64,000 bases of DNA from Amblyornis subalaris (lineage: Eukaryota; Chordata; Aves; Passeriformes; Ptilonorhynchidae). The number at the start of each line of letters is the position of its first letter. The stretch's first letter is position 1. Below, piece after piece: positions 35,703-48,985 of this stretch. The position numbers were made by a program, and so were the translations under genes. The stretch spans positions 2,604,001 through 2,668,000 of the forward strand of contig JACAXG010000061.1 of assembly GCA_018881555.1 (NCBI GenBank), given 5' to 3'. A model generated the notes under the pieces. It did not search any database, was not told the DNA's origin, and worked only from the letters and a program-made list of their open reading frames with translations.

Positions 35703-37880
35703 GCAGGACTGTTTTATTAAAGTTTTTAATTGTATATCAGTTCTACATACAAAATGATAATAATAAATGAATCCTTCTCTTTTTGAAACCTGTTATGTGA
35801 ATGCATTTTAAAACAGTGAATATAGATGTGGGACACAAATTCAAGTGACCTGTAATTCTAAAAAATGGTAATGAAAAGACTGGAAAACATGATGTACTTG
35901 CAAAGTGCTGTTTGTATCTCTTGATAAAGAGATTCACGAGTGGTAGTTAATGTTGGTAAGCAATGTAATTTAATTTCAAAACTTCTGCCTGATAAAAATG
36001 GTAGGCTTTGTGTGACATGTGAGCACAGATGGAAATGTCCTGAAAGAGCTGCTAATCAGCATTAGGAGACTGATACAGAGGGCTAGTGGTTCCTGTTTAA
36101 AATGTTAATTTCTAGACGGGCTGTTTGGCATGGAAACATTAGATTACATTTCTGGCCATGAAGAAAGTCTTCTAGATTGCTTCTTAATTGTAGCCTTTAG
36201 AGAAAAAAATTGCCAGCAGAGATCTTTTCTGTTGCTTAAAGTTTTGTCGCTGAGCTCTTAGATGCTAGCATAAGAGATTTCTCTAACTCAGTTCCTTCCT
36301 CTGAAGGGTGTCTGGCCTTAGTACAGAAGATTCTGATCTCTGCAGCATGCTTGTATCCTAGTGGTTGTCAGTGCACACTTCTGTTGGAGGTTTGCATAAC
36401 CTCTGCTGATTTGTGTTATCTTATTAAGCAGTATCAGGTGTTGTATATTGACTGTGGAAAATCTTAAATTCTGAATAGACTGGACATATTTAAAATTCCA
36501 CCAAACTTGAGATGTCCAAGTGTTGACAAGAAGTACAGGCTCTGGGCACTGCAGATACCTGCTGATCAGAAGTTAAACACGTGTGACCAGGTGAATAACA
36601 AATTTTAAANCATTTGGATGATGGCACATGCAGCAGATGCTCCAAGTACCAGCACAGTGTTTCTGGGAGGAATCATCTGTTTAACTGAAAGCAGGGCAGG
36701 CTAGGAAGGACTGTCTGATCTGCTGCCATGAACATACTCTAGAAATTAAATGGTTTTGTCAAAAATCATTCAGGTTGTGCTGGGGAAGTGATTGTTAGTG
36801 CATGATTTTGCCATCTTCAGAGCCTTGGGTCTATTTCTGTCTGATCTGAGTTGTTTCTGGCACTGAGGAAACAAAGTACCTCTGCTTCTTCCCCTTCAGA
36901 GGAAAAGAATACCTCCCTTGGTCACAGGACCCACAATAAATTCACTTGCATCTGTGAGCTGCTTGAATGCCTGGGTAGTGTGCAAACTTTTAGTCAAGAG
37001 AGAGAATAGCAGGTGGGGGTAGGAACTGTGTCGCCCCTGGCCAGCACTGAACATGAAAGGCTCAGGAGCTGATGCCAACAGGACTTGAAAAAGCTTTAAG
37101 CCTTTGTGAGTGGCACTGGTGACTTTCGGATGAGTTCTACCAGTGGCAATCTCCCTTTCTGGGACACCTTTCACGGTCCTAANAGCATGCCTTTTCGAGG
37201 ACTGGCACTGGCACTGCCCATGCTGCACCAGCCAGTGGCTTGGGAGCAGATATTGCTGGAGAAGGAGGCAGGTAGCCTCTGTCCAGCTTGCCTTATATAT
37301 CTGTCTATGAAATAGAAGAGGTTCCAAGAGCCCTTGTGCATGGCCTCACCCCTGTGGTCCTATTGACATTGCTAAATGTGATTGCTTGAGACAGACGAAA
37401 ATCTGTTAGCAATTTGCTGGAGTTTGTTTTTGGCTTTTTTTCTTTTTTTTTAATAATAGTTTTTTATTGCTTGAGCTAAAGCCTTATTTGCTTGCTCTAT
37501 GTTGCTTTCCTGACCCTACACTTTCCACTCTTAGTTTTCAACAAAACCAACTTGCTTTCAGAAGTGGTGGGGAAATAAGAGGAAAACCCTGTTGGTAAGA
37601 GATTACTTTCTCCCAGATATCTTGCAAAGGTCTTGAGTGCACCCCCCAGTCTTTCAAAACTGTTTTTCTTTGAAATTATGATGAAACTGGTAGCCCCCAA
37701 TTCTGGCATTTCCCAATTTTTAAATGAATATTTTCAGTAAAGTAGATCTCTGTAAGGCAGATACACATAATAGTTCCTTTGTTGCTATATTCTATTTCAC
37801 CTTCTGGGTTACTTATTAAAAAGCTACTAATGTAATAATTCAAAATTTTTTAATATATTGTCTGTAATACTATTAAATAG

Positions 37881-37998
37881 TTCGTCTATTATCCTGTCAA
37901 AGGATTGGATAAGCCAGTTGCCAACTTCTATCGAGAGCTGGTGGGACTTTGGACTTCTGTCACTTATGATACCGAATTCTTCAAAGCTGCACTTTGAG
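37881..37998 (+). pseudogene. STK31: STK31 Tudor-domain exon remnant (second half), with stop
   Basis: The frame YYPVKGLDKPVANFYREL then VGLW aligns with human VEIPLELQFSSVAKKYKL then WGL. TGA at 37995-37997 is in frame, followed by one base and the donor GAG|GTAGAA. Joining that base to the next exon restores the conserved frame, so the stop sits in an otherwise correct exon. The acceptor (ATTAAATAG) is weak. Confidence 0.72.
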
Positions 37999-38237
37999 GT
38001 AGAACTACTGGTGTTGAAGTCCAGTCTTACATTGACAGCAATTGAGTCAGGTACAGTTGTAGTTGTACAGAAGACAACATTGTTTCAGAATAAATCTGTT
38101 GAACATAGGATTTACCTGTGCAGCTCTTTGGATTTTATTTTTGACTATGTCATCTTTTTCTCAGAACAAAGATGGCTGTTTTCAGCTAAAAGTATTCAGA
38201 GTACGCAGTACACAAGTTGATTGTATTTTTATTTTAG

Positions 38238-38456
38238 AGGGGAAAAAGTTTTTGAGCAGCCCAGAAAAAGAGATAAAAATACATCACGAAGCCAAGCATG
38301 AAGATGGTACCATTGTTGCCCAGTCAGAACATGAAAAAGATTTTGGAGAAGAGAGAGAGATGGTCAAGGCAGGATTTGCTGAAAAATGCACATCTCCAGG
38401 AAACACTAAAGACATGGAAGAGAAAAGTAGCTGTCACACAAACCCAATATTGGGAG
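38238..38456 (+). pseudogene. STK31: STK31 exon remnant after the Tudor core, open
   Basis: The reading contains EKEIKIHHEAKHEDGTIVAQ and VKAGFAEKC, matching human EKEIKMRIKATSEDGTVIAQ and LKKGFAEKC. The acceptor TTTTATTTTAG and the donor GGGAG|GTAGAA are intact and there is no stop. Confidence 0.88.
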
Positions 38457-40137
38457 GTAGAAGTTTCTGTTCTGGTCAGTGATGTACAGCATCCCAAGAG
38501 GACACTCTGACTGAGTAGCTGCCAGCTCAGGGAATCAGAATTTTCCTGGAAAGCATATATTTGGCCCCAAGTAAGACAGTGGAATGTCATAGGACACTTG
38601 ATATAAGTGATCTGATTATCTTAGTTACTGGAATGGGGGTATATGGGAAGATGGGTGTGAGTATCTAAAACATAAATTTAAGTTCCTGTCTTTTCAGCAG
38701 CAGGTAGTACTGGTACTCAATGGAAAGAAAATACTTGTGAGCATGTGTGCATGCTGTGGTGGTGGGAATTAGGACATTAATCTATATAAAACTGTTCATT
38801 AGTAGTGTTGCTGCTTGGAGAGCTTGCTCTTCCTCTTTCGATATCCAGAGACAGACTACTCTTATGTATCTTAATGCAAGATCTTGAGAAGAATGAAGGG
38901 GTAGCAGCTCCTAAGTAGAGGAGATGATCGCAGAAAGCTTAGTTGAAAGTGAAGGTTGCAGGACATCAGGCTTCTAAGCAGATTTGGCAGTGATAGGCAA
39001 TGCAGTGTTGTTTGTTTTAGCATCTGTGTAATTTCCATAGGCTTGTCCTTGAGGATTTTTGTAGCTATCCTCTCTGTATTTGTCTCTATTAAAAACTCAC
39101 TGGACACAAATATGGATTGTAAAAGCACACTTGCCTACCAGGGCAGACATATGACGGTGATTTAGTTGTGTGGGAATGTGTGCTTATATGAAATAAAGCC
39201 AGCAATCACAGTTTGAAGTAAGCTTTAGGGGGTAACAGTTCCTCTGCAACTTGTAATTACATTGACAAGAGGTGGTGCTAAGTTGGCAGATACAGCTGTT
39301 GTCAGAAATCTTTTTAAGGAGACTTGTCCTGCAGTTGCTTGGATTGCCATGGCAACAGGCTGCTGAGGAAAATGCTTGTGGGTGGGAAAATGGCACTTGG
39401 CATTCAGAAAGTTGAGATGGTGTAAGAAGTATTATGTTCTTCAAAAAAAATTGTTTAGAATTTGCTAATGTTCTGTAATTTGAGCTTTTTGAACATTTTA
39501 ATGAATCACCTGAGGGCACACTCTGCCACATACCAGCACAGTATCCAAATCTGTTTTAAAGTTAGATCATTTAGGCAAGTCTATGCTGTTAAAAAATACT
39601 GATACGAAATGAGGTGCACTTGAAAATAGTCTAAATTTATAGTGAAGCNCCTCATCCTGAATTATTTTGATGCTCTGATCTGCCCTGTTTTTTGAGTTAC
39701 AGTTATGCTGTGAATCTGGTTTTACAAAGGGAAGCGGGCTTTTTTTTTTGCTCGCAGTGTTGGGATACTTTTATGTACAAAGCTGCCCTGAGTGGCCTGA
39801 TCAGGCAGCAGCCAGCAGATTCTCTGTTCCAATTCTGTATGTTTTGCACATCACAGGCGTTTTTGGGGTGGCATGCCTGGGAAGGAAATAAAGCTAGGAT
39901 GTAAACAAAGACAGGATATAAACAAAGCCACACAGGTGAGGATGCAGTTGATGTAGGGTGTAGTGGAACTTTGGTAATGTACAGTATCATCACAGTACTC
40001 AGAGACAGACTGCTTTACATCACTCTTCTCTGCTGCAACTTTTAGGGTAGAGATCCTGAACACTAACCCTAATGTGCTTTGGTGTATGTAGCAGACGGAA
40101 GATTTGAGTTACAATGGACCTTGACTTTTCTGGATCT

Positions 40138-40200
40138 TGTATTGTAAGTGTGTATTGTAAGATATGTGTGTATTGTAAGATATAAGTGTATTGTAAGATG
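40138..40200 (+). repeat. 18-bp tandem repeat, about 3.5 units
   Basis: Units of TGTATTGTAAGATATRWG start at 40151 and 40169, with a shortened unit before (40138) and a truncated one after (40187). It lies just upstream of the STK31 coiled-coil remnant. Confidence 0.85.
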
Positions 40201-40313
40201 TTTTTTGGATGGAAAATGCTTTTGAGTTAGAGACCAGGAAAACTTACAAAGGCTTTCCTGTAACTTAGGTGGGTTTTTTTAAATTAATTCCTCGAAATTA
40301 ATTTTTTTAAAAG

Positions 40314-40470
40314 GAAAAGATGCTATCTTCTACCTCAGTGCCAGACACCAGACTGGCACAAATAAGCCCAGATCAGAAGCTGTCTGAAGAGAAACAAGTT
40401 TTCAGAAGGGAGAGTATAAATCTCTTGCAGAGGCAGAAGGAACTAGAACAGAAGGTTCAGGAGCTGAAAT
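40314..40470 (+). pseudogene. STK31: STK31 coiled-coil exon remnant
   Basis: The frame reads ISPDQKLSEEK and ELEQKVQELK, matching human IKQDQKLIEEN and ALELKVEQIAQEL. A plausible donor is GAAAT|GTAAAC. The acceptor is A/T-rich and imprecise. Two human segments flanking this exon were not found. Confidence 0.65.
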
Positions 40471-41210
40471 GTAAACTTCAGCTATATGGAAATGCAGAGT
40501 GGACACTTGTCACTTCGAGTGTTTCTGTCAATGCTTGTGTTACAGTTTTGTTGCTGATAGGTAAAACCTTGCAAAATGAAGGCCTTGTTACCCTTGTAAA
40601 ATCATGGTTCACTTCTGTTACTTTGGCTAAGTAAAAAGACCTCTGGGAACCAGTTCAGCTAACTTAGAAGTAGAGAAAACAAGTTACATAACTTACGCAT
40701 GATCACCTCGTGGCTTATGGTGACTAGTTGAATTATTGTTTGTTGTGTTTCAATAGTATGTATTCTGATAATAGCTAACTACTTAAAAAAGGCTTGATTT
40801 TTGTAATAAAACTCACTCTCCTTCGCACCTACCTGAGAGCTCTGTATCTCTCCATCGACACACAGTTTCATTGTTCCATAGTTCAGGTGTGGGTTGTTGT
40901 TTGGAATATAGAAGGATTAAGCAGGTTGAGTGAAGCCTTGCCTTGTCCTGGTCCAGGAGATGCTGTCACTGTGTGCTAGCACATGTTTTGCAGTCCAGGT
41001 TGGACCCCAGCTCCATTTACTGACTGTGCTGGCCTGCCACTGCACTTGATGCAGCTTCTGGTTTGGACGTAGGTGCTCAGTTTGGCCATGGAATTTTGCA
41101 CTTTGTGATTAAAAGTGTGCTTTGTGTGTAAGGAAGTAATCTTTGCCTTTTTTTTTTTTTTCTACTTAGAGGGAAAAACAGCTTCCCGTGTTTGGGCTAA
41201 AAATTCCTAA

Positions 41211-41247
41211 GTATCACAGATTCATAGAAGCTGTGGAATTTTAGAAC
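41211..41247 (-). mobile_element. Short CR1-like tail, minus orientation
   Basis: TATCACAGATTCATAGAA followed by a TTTTAGAACC-type end resembles the reverse complement of the CR1 3' terminus. It is only about 35 bases and diverged, so the call is weak. Confidence 0.35.
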
Positions 41248-43692
41248 CGTATAAAAATGAGTATTTCCTTAACTGCTGCTTAAAAAAAGGATGTTTATGT
41301 TTCTTTCCTGGCATTATGGGAGAAGCACAGTACTTACTAATAGTTACTGATATGGTTAAAAAGGCTGTGAATAGTTTTAAGGGTGATAAACATCAGAAAT
41401 ATGAAGAGATTTTGTGAAAAGATGTTATGTTTGCATAAATTCAGAAAAATTCTGCAAAAACAACAGACATGAAAGGAAAACCTGCCATTGTGTAAATCCC
41501 TTTGACACCCCCAAACCTGAACTTGCATACAGCTGTTTATTTTTCTTGCNGAATAAAACTAGTCATAACCTGCTTTACTACTTGGTCAACTTTTCTTAGA
41601 ACATCCATGTTTCTACATAATCTAGACTGTCATTGCACAAATCCTCCATCCACTGAAGATGCAATGTTTGTGCACTTCTATGCAAACTAAATTGCCACAG
41701 AACACATGTTTGCAGCTAAGAAAAAATATTTGAATGTAAGGGAATCTTACATATAGTCTGATGATATTTTAAAAAGACTATTTTATACAAATTTTAATTA
41801 CTATGTTGTGTTGAATGCAAGTAAACTACTTTAAAAGAAAGGTTGTGGATATTCTTATAAGTAAGAAAATATTTGCTCCCTCCTAAAAACACTATGGTAG
41901 GCAATGATTTGTTTGTGTGATTCATGGTGGTGGCTTTGAGGAGTATTTAAAAAAAGTGCCATCATAAGACTTTGAATGCATATCTGAAAATACAAAACTA
42001 TTTAAAACCTATGATTTTTTTGTTTGTCTGTTGGTATTCTTTTTTTTTTTTTAATATTGTATAAGTGAGTCTGAAAGGCTAACAACATTTAAAGACTGTT
42101 TCAATACCTAAAGTGAACTTTATAAAAGCATCTCTGTGGAATAAGAGCAAGAGTTTTTAAATTTAGGATGCCTCTCGAGGAATATAGCCTGATGTAGTGT
42201 TTGGGCTTTTTTTTTGTGTCAAGAATATACCTTATTTTGTCTTAAGAATATTGCTTGTAGGAAGGTCAGGCTGTTTGTACATATAGTGAGAGTTTTGCTG
42301 CACTGCTTTGAGGTGTGGCATTGATGGGAGTAAGAAGTTTAATGAGGCCCTGAACTTGATATCCCTGAACTAGAGGGTAGGAATTTTTCAGCAGGACAAG
42401 AAAAAAATTCCATGTTTTCTAGAGACTTGCTAGCAAATGGAGAGTAATTGGAGAAATGCATTACTGAAATGAGAGAAAGGAAATTAACCATTAACCTTTA
42501 CAAAGCTATTAAAGAAAATAAAATTATTCTCNTTGGTTTTTATGTCTTTCTAGGCACGTCTTTCCAGGCATTATTGTTTTGAGGAGGGCCACCTCTACGT
42601 GTGTTTATCTCTAGTTTTCAAAAGTCTAAACAGTGGTCTGTGCGCTGGCTGACTGTTGTGTCTCCTGATGTATCTTTCCCTGACTTTGTTGAAACACTGC
42701 TCCAAAAATGATAAATAATTCATAGAGAAGAAAGCATCTAAGAAAACTGCTGAAAGCTTTGAACAAACCCTACGTATTATTATTATTTTTTATATTAAAA
42801 TAAAAACAAGAAGTTTGGCTGTTAGGGTGAAAACATTGAAAAGAGCTAGGTATGTTGTGGGTTTTTCTTTCCTAAAATAGGACTATTAGTCATTGCCCTC
42901 CTTATCTCTTGCAGCCATGCCTGCTTTTATTGTTTCCCAGAAGTTTCATTTTCTTAAATTTTTAAGATGTAGTGTTGTATGCAGAGGGGAGTATTTCCCA
43001 AAAGCATGGCTGAAACCTGATTTTTTTTGGCAGCTCACATTGGAATTTGCATTGTCTGCTCCTCAGTGTTTAGCAGATGACTTGGGTTCACTTCTGCCCA
43101 TTTACCATCACTGTTGCAAGAAGAGCTTTCAATTCCGTCTTCAAGGAAGTAGCTAATTACTAAATGCAACAAGTTGCTAGAAGTAACTGGGTAGTCAGAG
43201 TTCCTTGGGTATTTGTATTGCGGTGAGAGGTGCATCTCTTTGGGTGGACCGAATTACACTTCCAGTTTTAAAAGAAGAGACAAAAGTGCAGTGGGAAGAG
43301 ACTTGAAATTGAAGTGTCCATCGGCTCCTTTAAGAAGGANTGTGTATATTGGTATATGTGTTTGTGAAAGATGAGTTAAAAAAAATACCATGAGAGGAAA
43401 TAGGACAAAAGGAAAATTATGAGCAGCAGAGAATTGCCATGTACAGCCTGGTCAATACTGAGATATAATGAATGTATTCTTGGTCCTTCCTCCTTTCTCA
43501 AAAAAAAAAATTTAAAGCTGAATGAGACAAATTGCTGATGCTACCTTTTGAAAGAAATTAAATTATTAACATGGCAGGTGTTATCTGAAAATCTGTATGT
43601 TCAAGGGGCCAAATTAATAGAGTTAATTTTTAAGCTGTTGGATCCGTGTAAAAAAAATCCTGGTAAAATGTTTTTTCCTCCCTACAACTTAG

Positions 43693-43852
43693 GGGCGCAA
43701 ATAAGAAGAATTGTTTTGGGGAGCAGTTCTCACAAGCCATAAAAGTGGTTAGAGAAGTTTGTCTCACTGTTCCGTGTTCCTTTGAAAAATTGCAGAAGAC
43801 TTGGACAGAGTATGAGTTAGCTCAAAAGAGGATTCAATTATGGAGAAATGTG
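43693..43852 (+). pseudogene. STK31: STK31 central exon remnant, open
   Basis: The exon reads FGEQFSQAIKVVREVCLTVP and TWTEYELAQKRI, aligning without gaps to human FGKDLSDAIQVLDEGCFTTP and IWAEYSLAQENI. The acceptor (pyrimidine tract ending AACTTAG) and donor (AATGTG|GTAGGT) are good. All 53 codons are open. Confidence 0.88.
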
Positions 43853-46800
43853 GTAGGTTGGAATTATTTTTTTCTCAGAAGCCAGAATTTAACATCTATT
43901 GACATAGTATTTTAGATTTATAAGTGTAGCTGGACAGCATGAGCACAGCATGAAAACNTCTGTCCTTTGCAAGATAACATCAAAGGCTTTGCTACCTTTG
44001 CCACAACCGAAGTATTTGTGGAGTTTTATTTTTTGTGTGTGTTAAACTAGACTTTTTGACAGCCTAGCTTTTGTGTAGAATTATAAGGAAATCAGAACAT
44101 GGTAGCTAAAAGGTTCCTGTTCCGGAGTAGTCATAACCTGCTTCAGCTCTGCAGCTTCAGTGCTTGTCTTCAAAACCTCTCCTCAAAGTAGAATGTCACC
44201 ACTTAGCTCCCCTCCTGCGGGGAGGCGAACGGGAGCGGGCTGGGAATGCGGTGGTATGGGAAGATGGGCTTATACAGGGGAAAACTGCCATCTAGTGCCA
44301 CTTTTCTGGAGCCACAGACCTGAAGAAACCTGCCTGCGAGTGCGGGTATAGCTGTGTGATAAGGATGGGGATGTACTGCCTTCGGGAACGGGAAGGTTCC
44401 CAGGCCTGTGGCAGGTGCTGTGGAATGGCAGGGAAGGGATGGTAGTTGTGCATCTGGAAGAATGACAGCAAATATGTTGTGGCTATTTTCAAATTTAACC
44501 TAAACCATTTCAAACGCGTTTGCATAAGAAGCTTTGCTGTTTTATGCTGAATTTAACATGTCAACTTTTTTACAGAAATAGACTAGAAAATAATGAGCTA
44601 CAAGGGGAACCCAAGTAAGTTATGTTTTTGTTGCTTATGCTGGGAAAACCTCTTGACCATGGCATGCATTTGATTGATGTTGGAGAAAAGAAATTCTTTT
44701 GTTTGCTAAACCCCAATTTGAATATTTAAACTTGATAACATTAAGTGTTAATAAGCAGCTGAAATCNTAGTGTTGCATCCTGTATAGGGGAGTAGTGTGT
44801 AGAAGAATAGCTAGGTTGTGAGACAGGGCTATTTAGGGATTCACCTGCACACACTTTCCTTGGATAAATTCCTGATCCCACTTGAAATAGTAGCAGCTGT
44901 AGTTTTCTGGAGATCACAGGAGTGATTGAGCTCAGTGGAGTCCATAAGCCTTTTTAAACAACACTCCACAAGTAAAGCAAATCTGTCTTGGAACTTGTTT
45001 TCACCCCATTGTCCAGTTTGGCTTTGACTCAGCTGGGCTGGAGATAGAGAAAACTGTTAATGTGGACCAAAGTTAGAACAGATGCAGATTCAGTGGTGTG
45101 ACTGGGGAGTCTCAAAGGCATTAATTTGATAGAGGAAATAGTTTCTTTGTTGCCATTCTGGTGACAGGTGTTTTGGGGTTTTGCTTTTTTTTTTTTTTTT
45201 GTATTGCCAACCCCAGCAAGCAGCATTCTTCCATGATAAACGTCATGAAAAGGGGTTTCATTCTTAAAGACTACTTGGGTCATTTTGTTGGAATATGTTA
45301 GACAGTATGCNCATTGTCACCTGTTTCAATTGTGAATGACTAACAATTGAAGTCATGTCTGCATGATGCGTTGTGTCTTACACTGCCAAAATACTTGAAA
45401 TGCTGCTGAAATGAGCTTAGAGCACTTTGATGCTTCTGGTAGCTCCACATGTACTTATGTAGCCCTCTTGTTTTGTGTTGACAATGTGTGGCCTCACCTG
45501 AGGCTTGAAAGCTATTTTTATTCAGGAACACCATACCCCCCACGCTGTCTGCTCACCCATTCTGACATTATTGCTAGTTGCCTAAGCTAAGGTGAAAATG
45601 AATGGTGATGTGAAGTCTCATGACTTTCCAAGAGCATGCCATTGTAAAAAAAAAATCCTGCTGTCTGAAGTAGGGAGGTTATCATAGCAGTCTCACAAAT
45701 ATTTGAGATGGGGAACAATGAAGAAGACAGGAGTCCTTCTGAATGTCAGGCATCCCCCAGAGTGCCCAAGTGCTGCAAAGGGTATGCAAATGGTAATGAG
45801 TATGGAAGTGTAGAGCTCCCTGAAGAATTAATGTAGTTTTCAAGATGACTAAGTAGCAGCTGGAAGCAGGAGATCTTAAGGTTCCGTTGGAATTTGTGTT
45901 AAGTATTGTGAAATCTTTGGTAGGTGAAGGATACAGAACACGGGTTTTGTTGGCATCATGCTAGAGTTGCANCTAATGCACAATGTAGTGACTTCTTATT
46001 TTGCTGAGAGTAATTTTGATTTTTAAGGATCTATTTTCTGTACCATGCCACAGAATCTTTTGAAATAGAAGACATGTCCAAGATGTACACAGTGAAATGG
46101 TGTGCTTATTATTCTGCCTGTTTTATTGACTTAAATTTTGCTGACTGTAGGTAGGCAAGCAAATATTTTTGATTGTGCAACCAAGTGTGATGATGTCACT
46201 GATTTTGTTTCCGGCTCAGTCAAAATGAAGTCCATGTAAATTCAGTGTACAGGAAGCCCAGTGAACCCAAGCAGATGGATGAAATAGCTGGCTGTTAAAC
46301 TAAAGCAGACTGTTTCATTCTGCTTAATCTGTCAACCTAAGGGTCAAAATTGGCTTTACTGAGTTAAATCTTGCTGTTCTGTTTCCTAAGCAATGTACTC
46401 TTCCTTCATCTTCCCTGAAGTGCTGGTGCCTTCTCACACTGTCACAAGCCTCACTTGTTTTTAAGCTCTCAGAACTGAACATCTTGTTTTGTTTTGGGGA
46501 AACCTAGTGCATGTCGAACAACTACCACAGGTATGAGTGAACTGGGATAGCACTGGGACATGGTGTGTATGAAAATAACAAAGATGGTTCTTCTGGAGTG
46601 GAAATGCTTAAAAATAATCTCAAAACTAATAGAATTTTATGTAAATTCTGTGTCCAAAGAGGAATGAAGTGGTGCTGATCACTTTACCAGCTCTTCTATG
46701 AAACATTATTGAGAGAATGGCAGACTTACAGATGAAAACAAAGGTAATTAGAAGTTCCCTTGATTGCAGCCTAAGTAGGTACTCATAGTAATAGGGTGTA

Positions 46801-48850
46801 ATACACATACTGACTTTTCAGACACTGTAGCTAGTTTTATGTGGTTGTGCCTCTTAAATTGTGATTTTAATTTTGAAACCTATTGGAGGCTGTAGTGTAC
46901 ATATTCAGCGTTTTTTTTTGGTGGGAAGGATGAGAAAATCATCATGCTAATGTTTAAAAAAGGGGAACTATTCAGTTGCTCATTAAAATAAAAAGTGGAG
47001 GAAGGTGGGATAATTTGAACCATTTAAGGGTGGCTACCTTGGAAGGTGATACGATCAAATCTGGTGGTGGTTGTGTGGGGTTGCTGTTTGCATGGTGGTT
47101 TTTGNTTTTGTCGTGTTTTTTTTTTTAACAAACTATAGTTTGAGAAGGCTTTAGCCTGTTCTAAAGGAATTTAATTCTATTGTTTGCTATTGTGAAGAGC
47201 TCNCATCTTTGTAAAGCAGACTATTAAAATGCTGCCTGTGTACTTAATGCTCTGTGAAGTTATCTAATGGGCATTGTCTGAGCCATGAACTGTCTCGTGT
47301 ACACAGGTTGGAAGGAGATTCGTCCCGTGGCTCCCAAGCCGTCTGTTGAGCTCCTGGATTTTCATTTAGTCATGTGGTTAAATTTTCTCTAGTGCTTGAA
47401 CTGGTATTAACTAGAGTTTGACTGTCTAGTTGAATCTTCTGCTACATTAAGTTTCTATTGCTCTAGTCTTTGAAGTAATATCCTTCAGAAATCTTGTCTT
47501 GGAAAGTGTTCTTCATGATATGAAGTCCTTATTATTTTCCATGCAGTGTGCTACAGTATATTTTTACAAACTAGCTCTTGCCTTATTCAGGAAAAACATC
47601 AGGAAGTCTGTAAAAATAGTGTGTGCTTTTGGTCACCAGAGATGTCNGAAAGTGCAGGAGCGCCTATTAAATTTTTTCTGTTGTTGTTGTTTCATATTTT
47701 TAAGCATTGAAACAATACATTCTGTTTATCTTCTATAGTAGAACTTAATCCACTGATTTTTGTTATCCTGCCCATTAATGTCTGTCAGAATTACAACAAC
47801 TGTCTAATTGCTAATCTAAGTTTTTAAAGCAATGTGTGCTACCATTTGGGATTTTATTTTTAGTTGGAATTTGTCCATCTTTCAATTTCCAACCACTGGA
47901 TCTCATTCTGCCCTCGTCTGTTACAGGTAAAAGGTTTCTAGTAAACCTTCTGTGGACACTTAAAAATTCCTGATTAAGTCCATTTTTAAGATTTCACTGG
48001 GTAAACTAGATTTAAAACCACTTTTTAACATGTGCTTTTGTATACATATTTATATTGCAGATACATTTTTATATTTTTGTTTCCTGTTTCCTCACTAACT
48101 GCTGTCCACTCCAGACTTTCCAAGATTTTGAGGCAACGAGTATGTATGTGGGGTAGGGAAGAGAACACATGTCAGGACAGGAGATACAGCTACTTCAGTC
48201 ATTTTACTTACTTTATTTTTTTGGAGATGGATGTGGAAGGGAATAGCAAATCTTTACAGCAGGTCTGTAAAGCTGTAGTTTGGCCTTCCACATTCATATA
48301 CATTTTCATATTTCTGTGGGCATGTTGGGTTAAATCACAGTGAAAAGAACATTTCAAGTCTGCTTCTGAGTATGGATTTTTAACTTCCTCCATCCATTTC
48401 AAAAGACTTGGTTTTGGTGAGTCTGTTGGGTACCTTGTCTGATATGAATATGGGGTTCATAAGCATTCAAAGCAAGAAATCTTTTCAGTTCGACTTTGTG
48501 GATGTAATTTTGGATGTATGGAAGTATGGATAATCCAAATTCTAATTTCAGTAATACACTCAAAAACTGGAGGATAACTAGGACAATTTAAGTTTTCAGT
48601 GGCAGTTAAGACTCAACATTCATGCAGAAACTGTTTCTTTAGTTGTCTGATCATGTAGTCATATTTTTACTCCATGAAACAAGGTAGTCATGTCATAGGA
48701 GTAGAGGTTAAAAAAANTTGCTTTTTCACTCATTCCTAGTCAGGCACATATTGTGTTACTCATACTTAGCAAGGATTAACGATTTTTATTTTGTATCACT
48801 TTCTACATTCTTTGGGTGAGGGTTGCTGACTTGCTTCTCCTTCTGCATAG

Positions 48851-48985
48851 GAAGAAAGAGATGAATTGATTATCAAGTAAGATGAGGTGCAGCAGAACTT
48901 GCATTCAGCAGTGGAAGAATTAATTTTGGAAGTGAATCAACTCTCTGAGCACTCAAGAGTGTTTCAGGAGAGGAGGTTGCTCTGA
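48851..48985 (+). pseudogene. STK31: STK31 central exon remnant with in-frame stop
   Basis: The acceptor TTCTGCATAG leads in phase 0 to EERDELIIK, then TAA at 48878-48880, then DEVQQNLHSAVEELILEV, matching human NEMQQKLYMSVEDFILEV. The stop falls where human has Arg. At the expected exon end (about 48965-48973) no GT donor is seen, and another in-frame stop follows at 48983. A hidden donor at CAA|GTAAGA just before the stop would drop the best-conserved part of the exon. Confidence 0.82.

Noticed and set aside
43548..43580. A frame reading LKEIKLLTWQ before a CAG|GTGTTA donor, similar to human STK31 LKEMRHVDIS
   Set aside because: The match is only ten residues, a stop lies just upstream and no acceptor was found. 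It is too short to call an exon.
44576..44614. A 39-base stretch with a strong acceptor (TTTTTTACAG) and a strong donor (CCCAA|GTAAGT) between STK31 remnants
   Set aside because: In the phase required by its neighbours (0 to 0) it reads a stop at the second codon, and the remnants on either side align to adjacent human sequence without it. It is probably a pseudo-exon.
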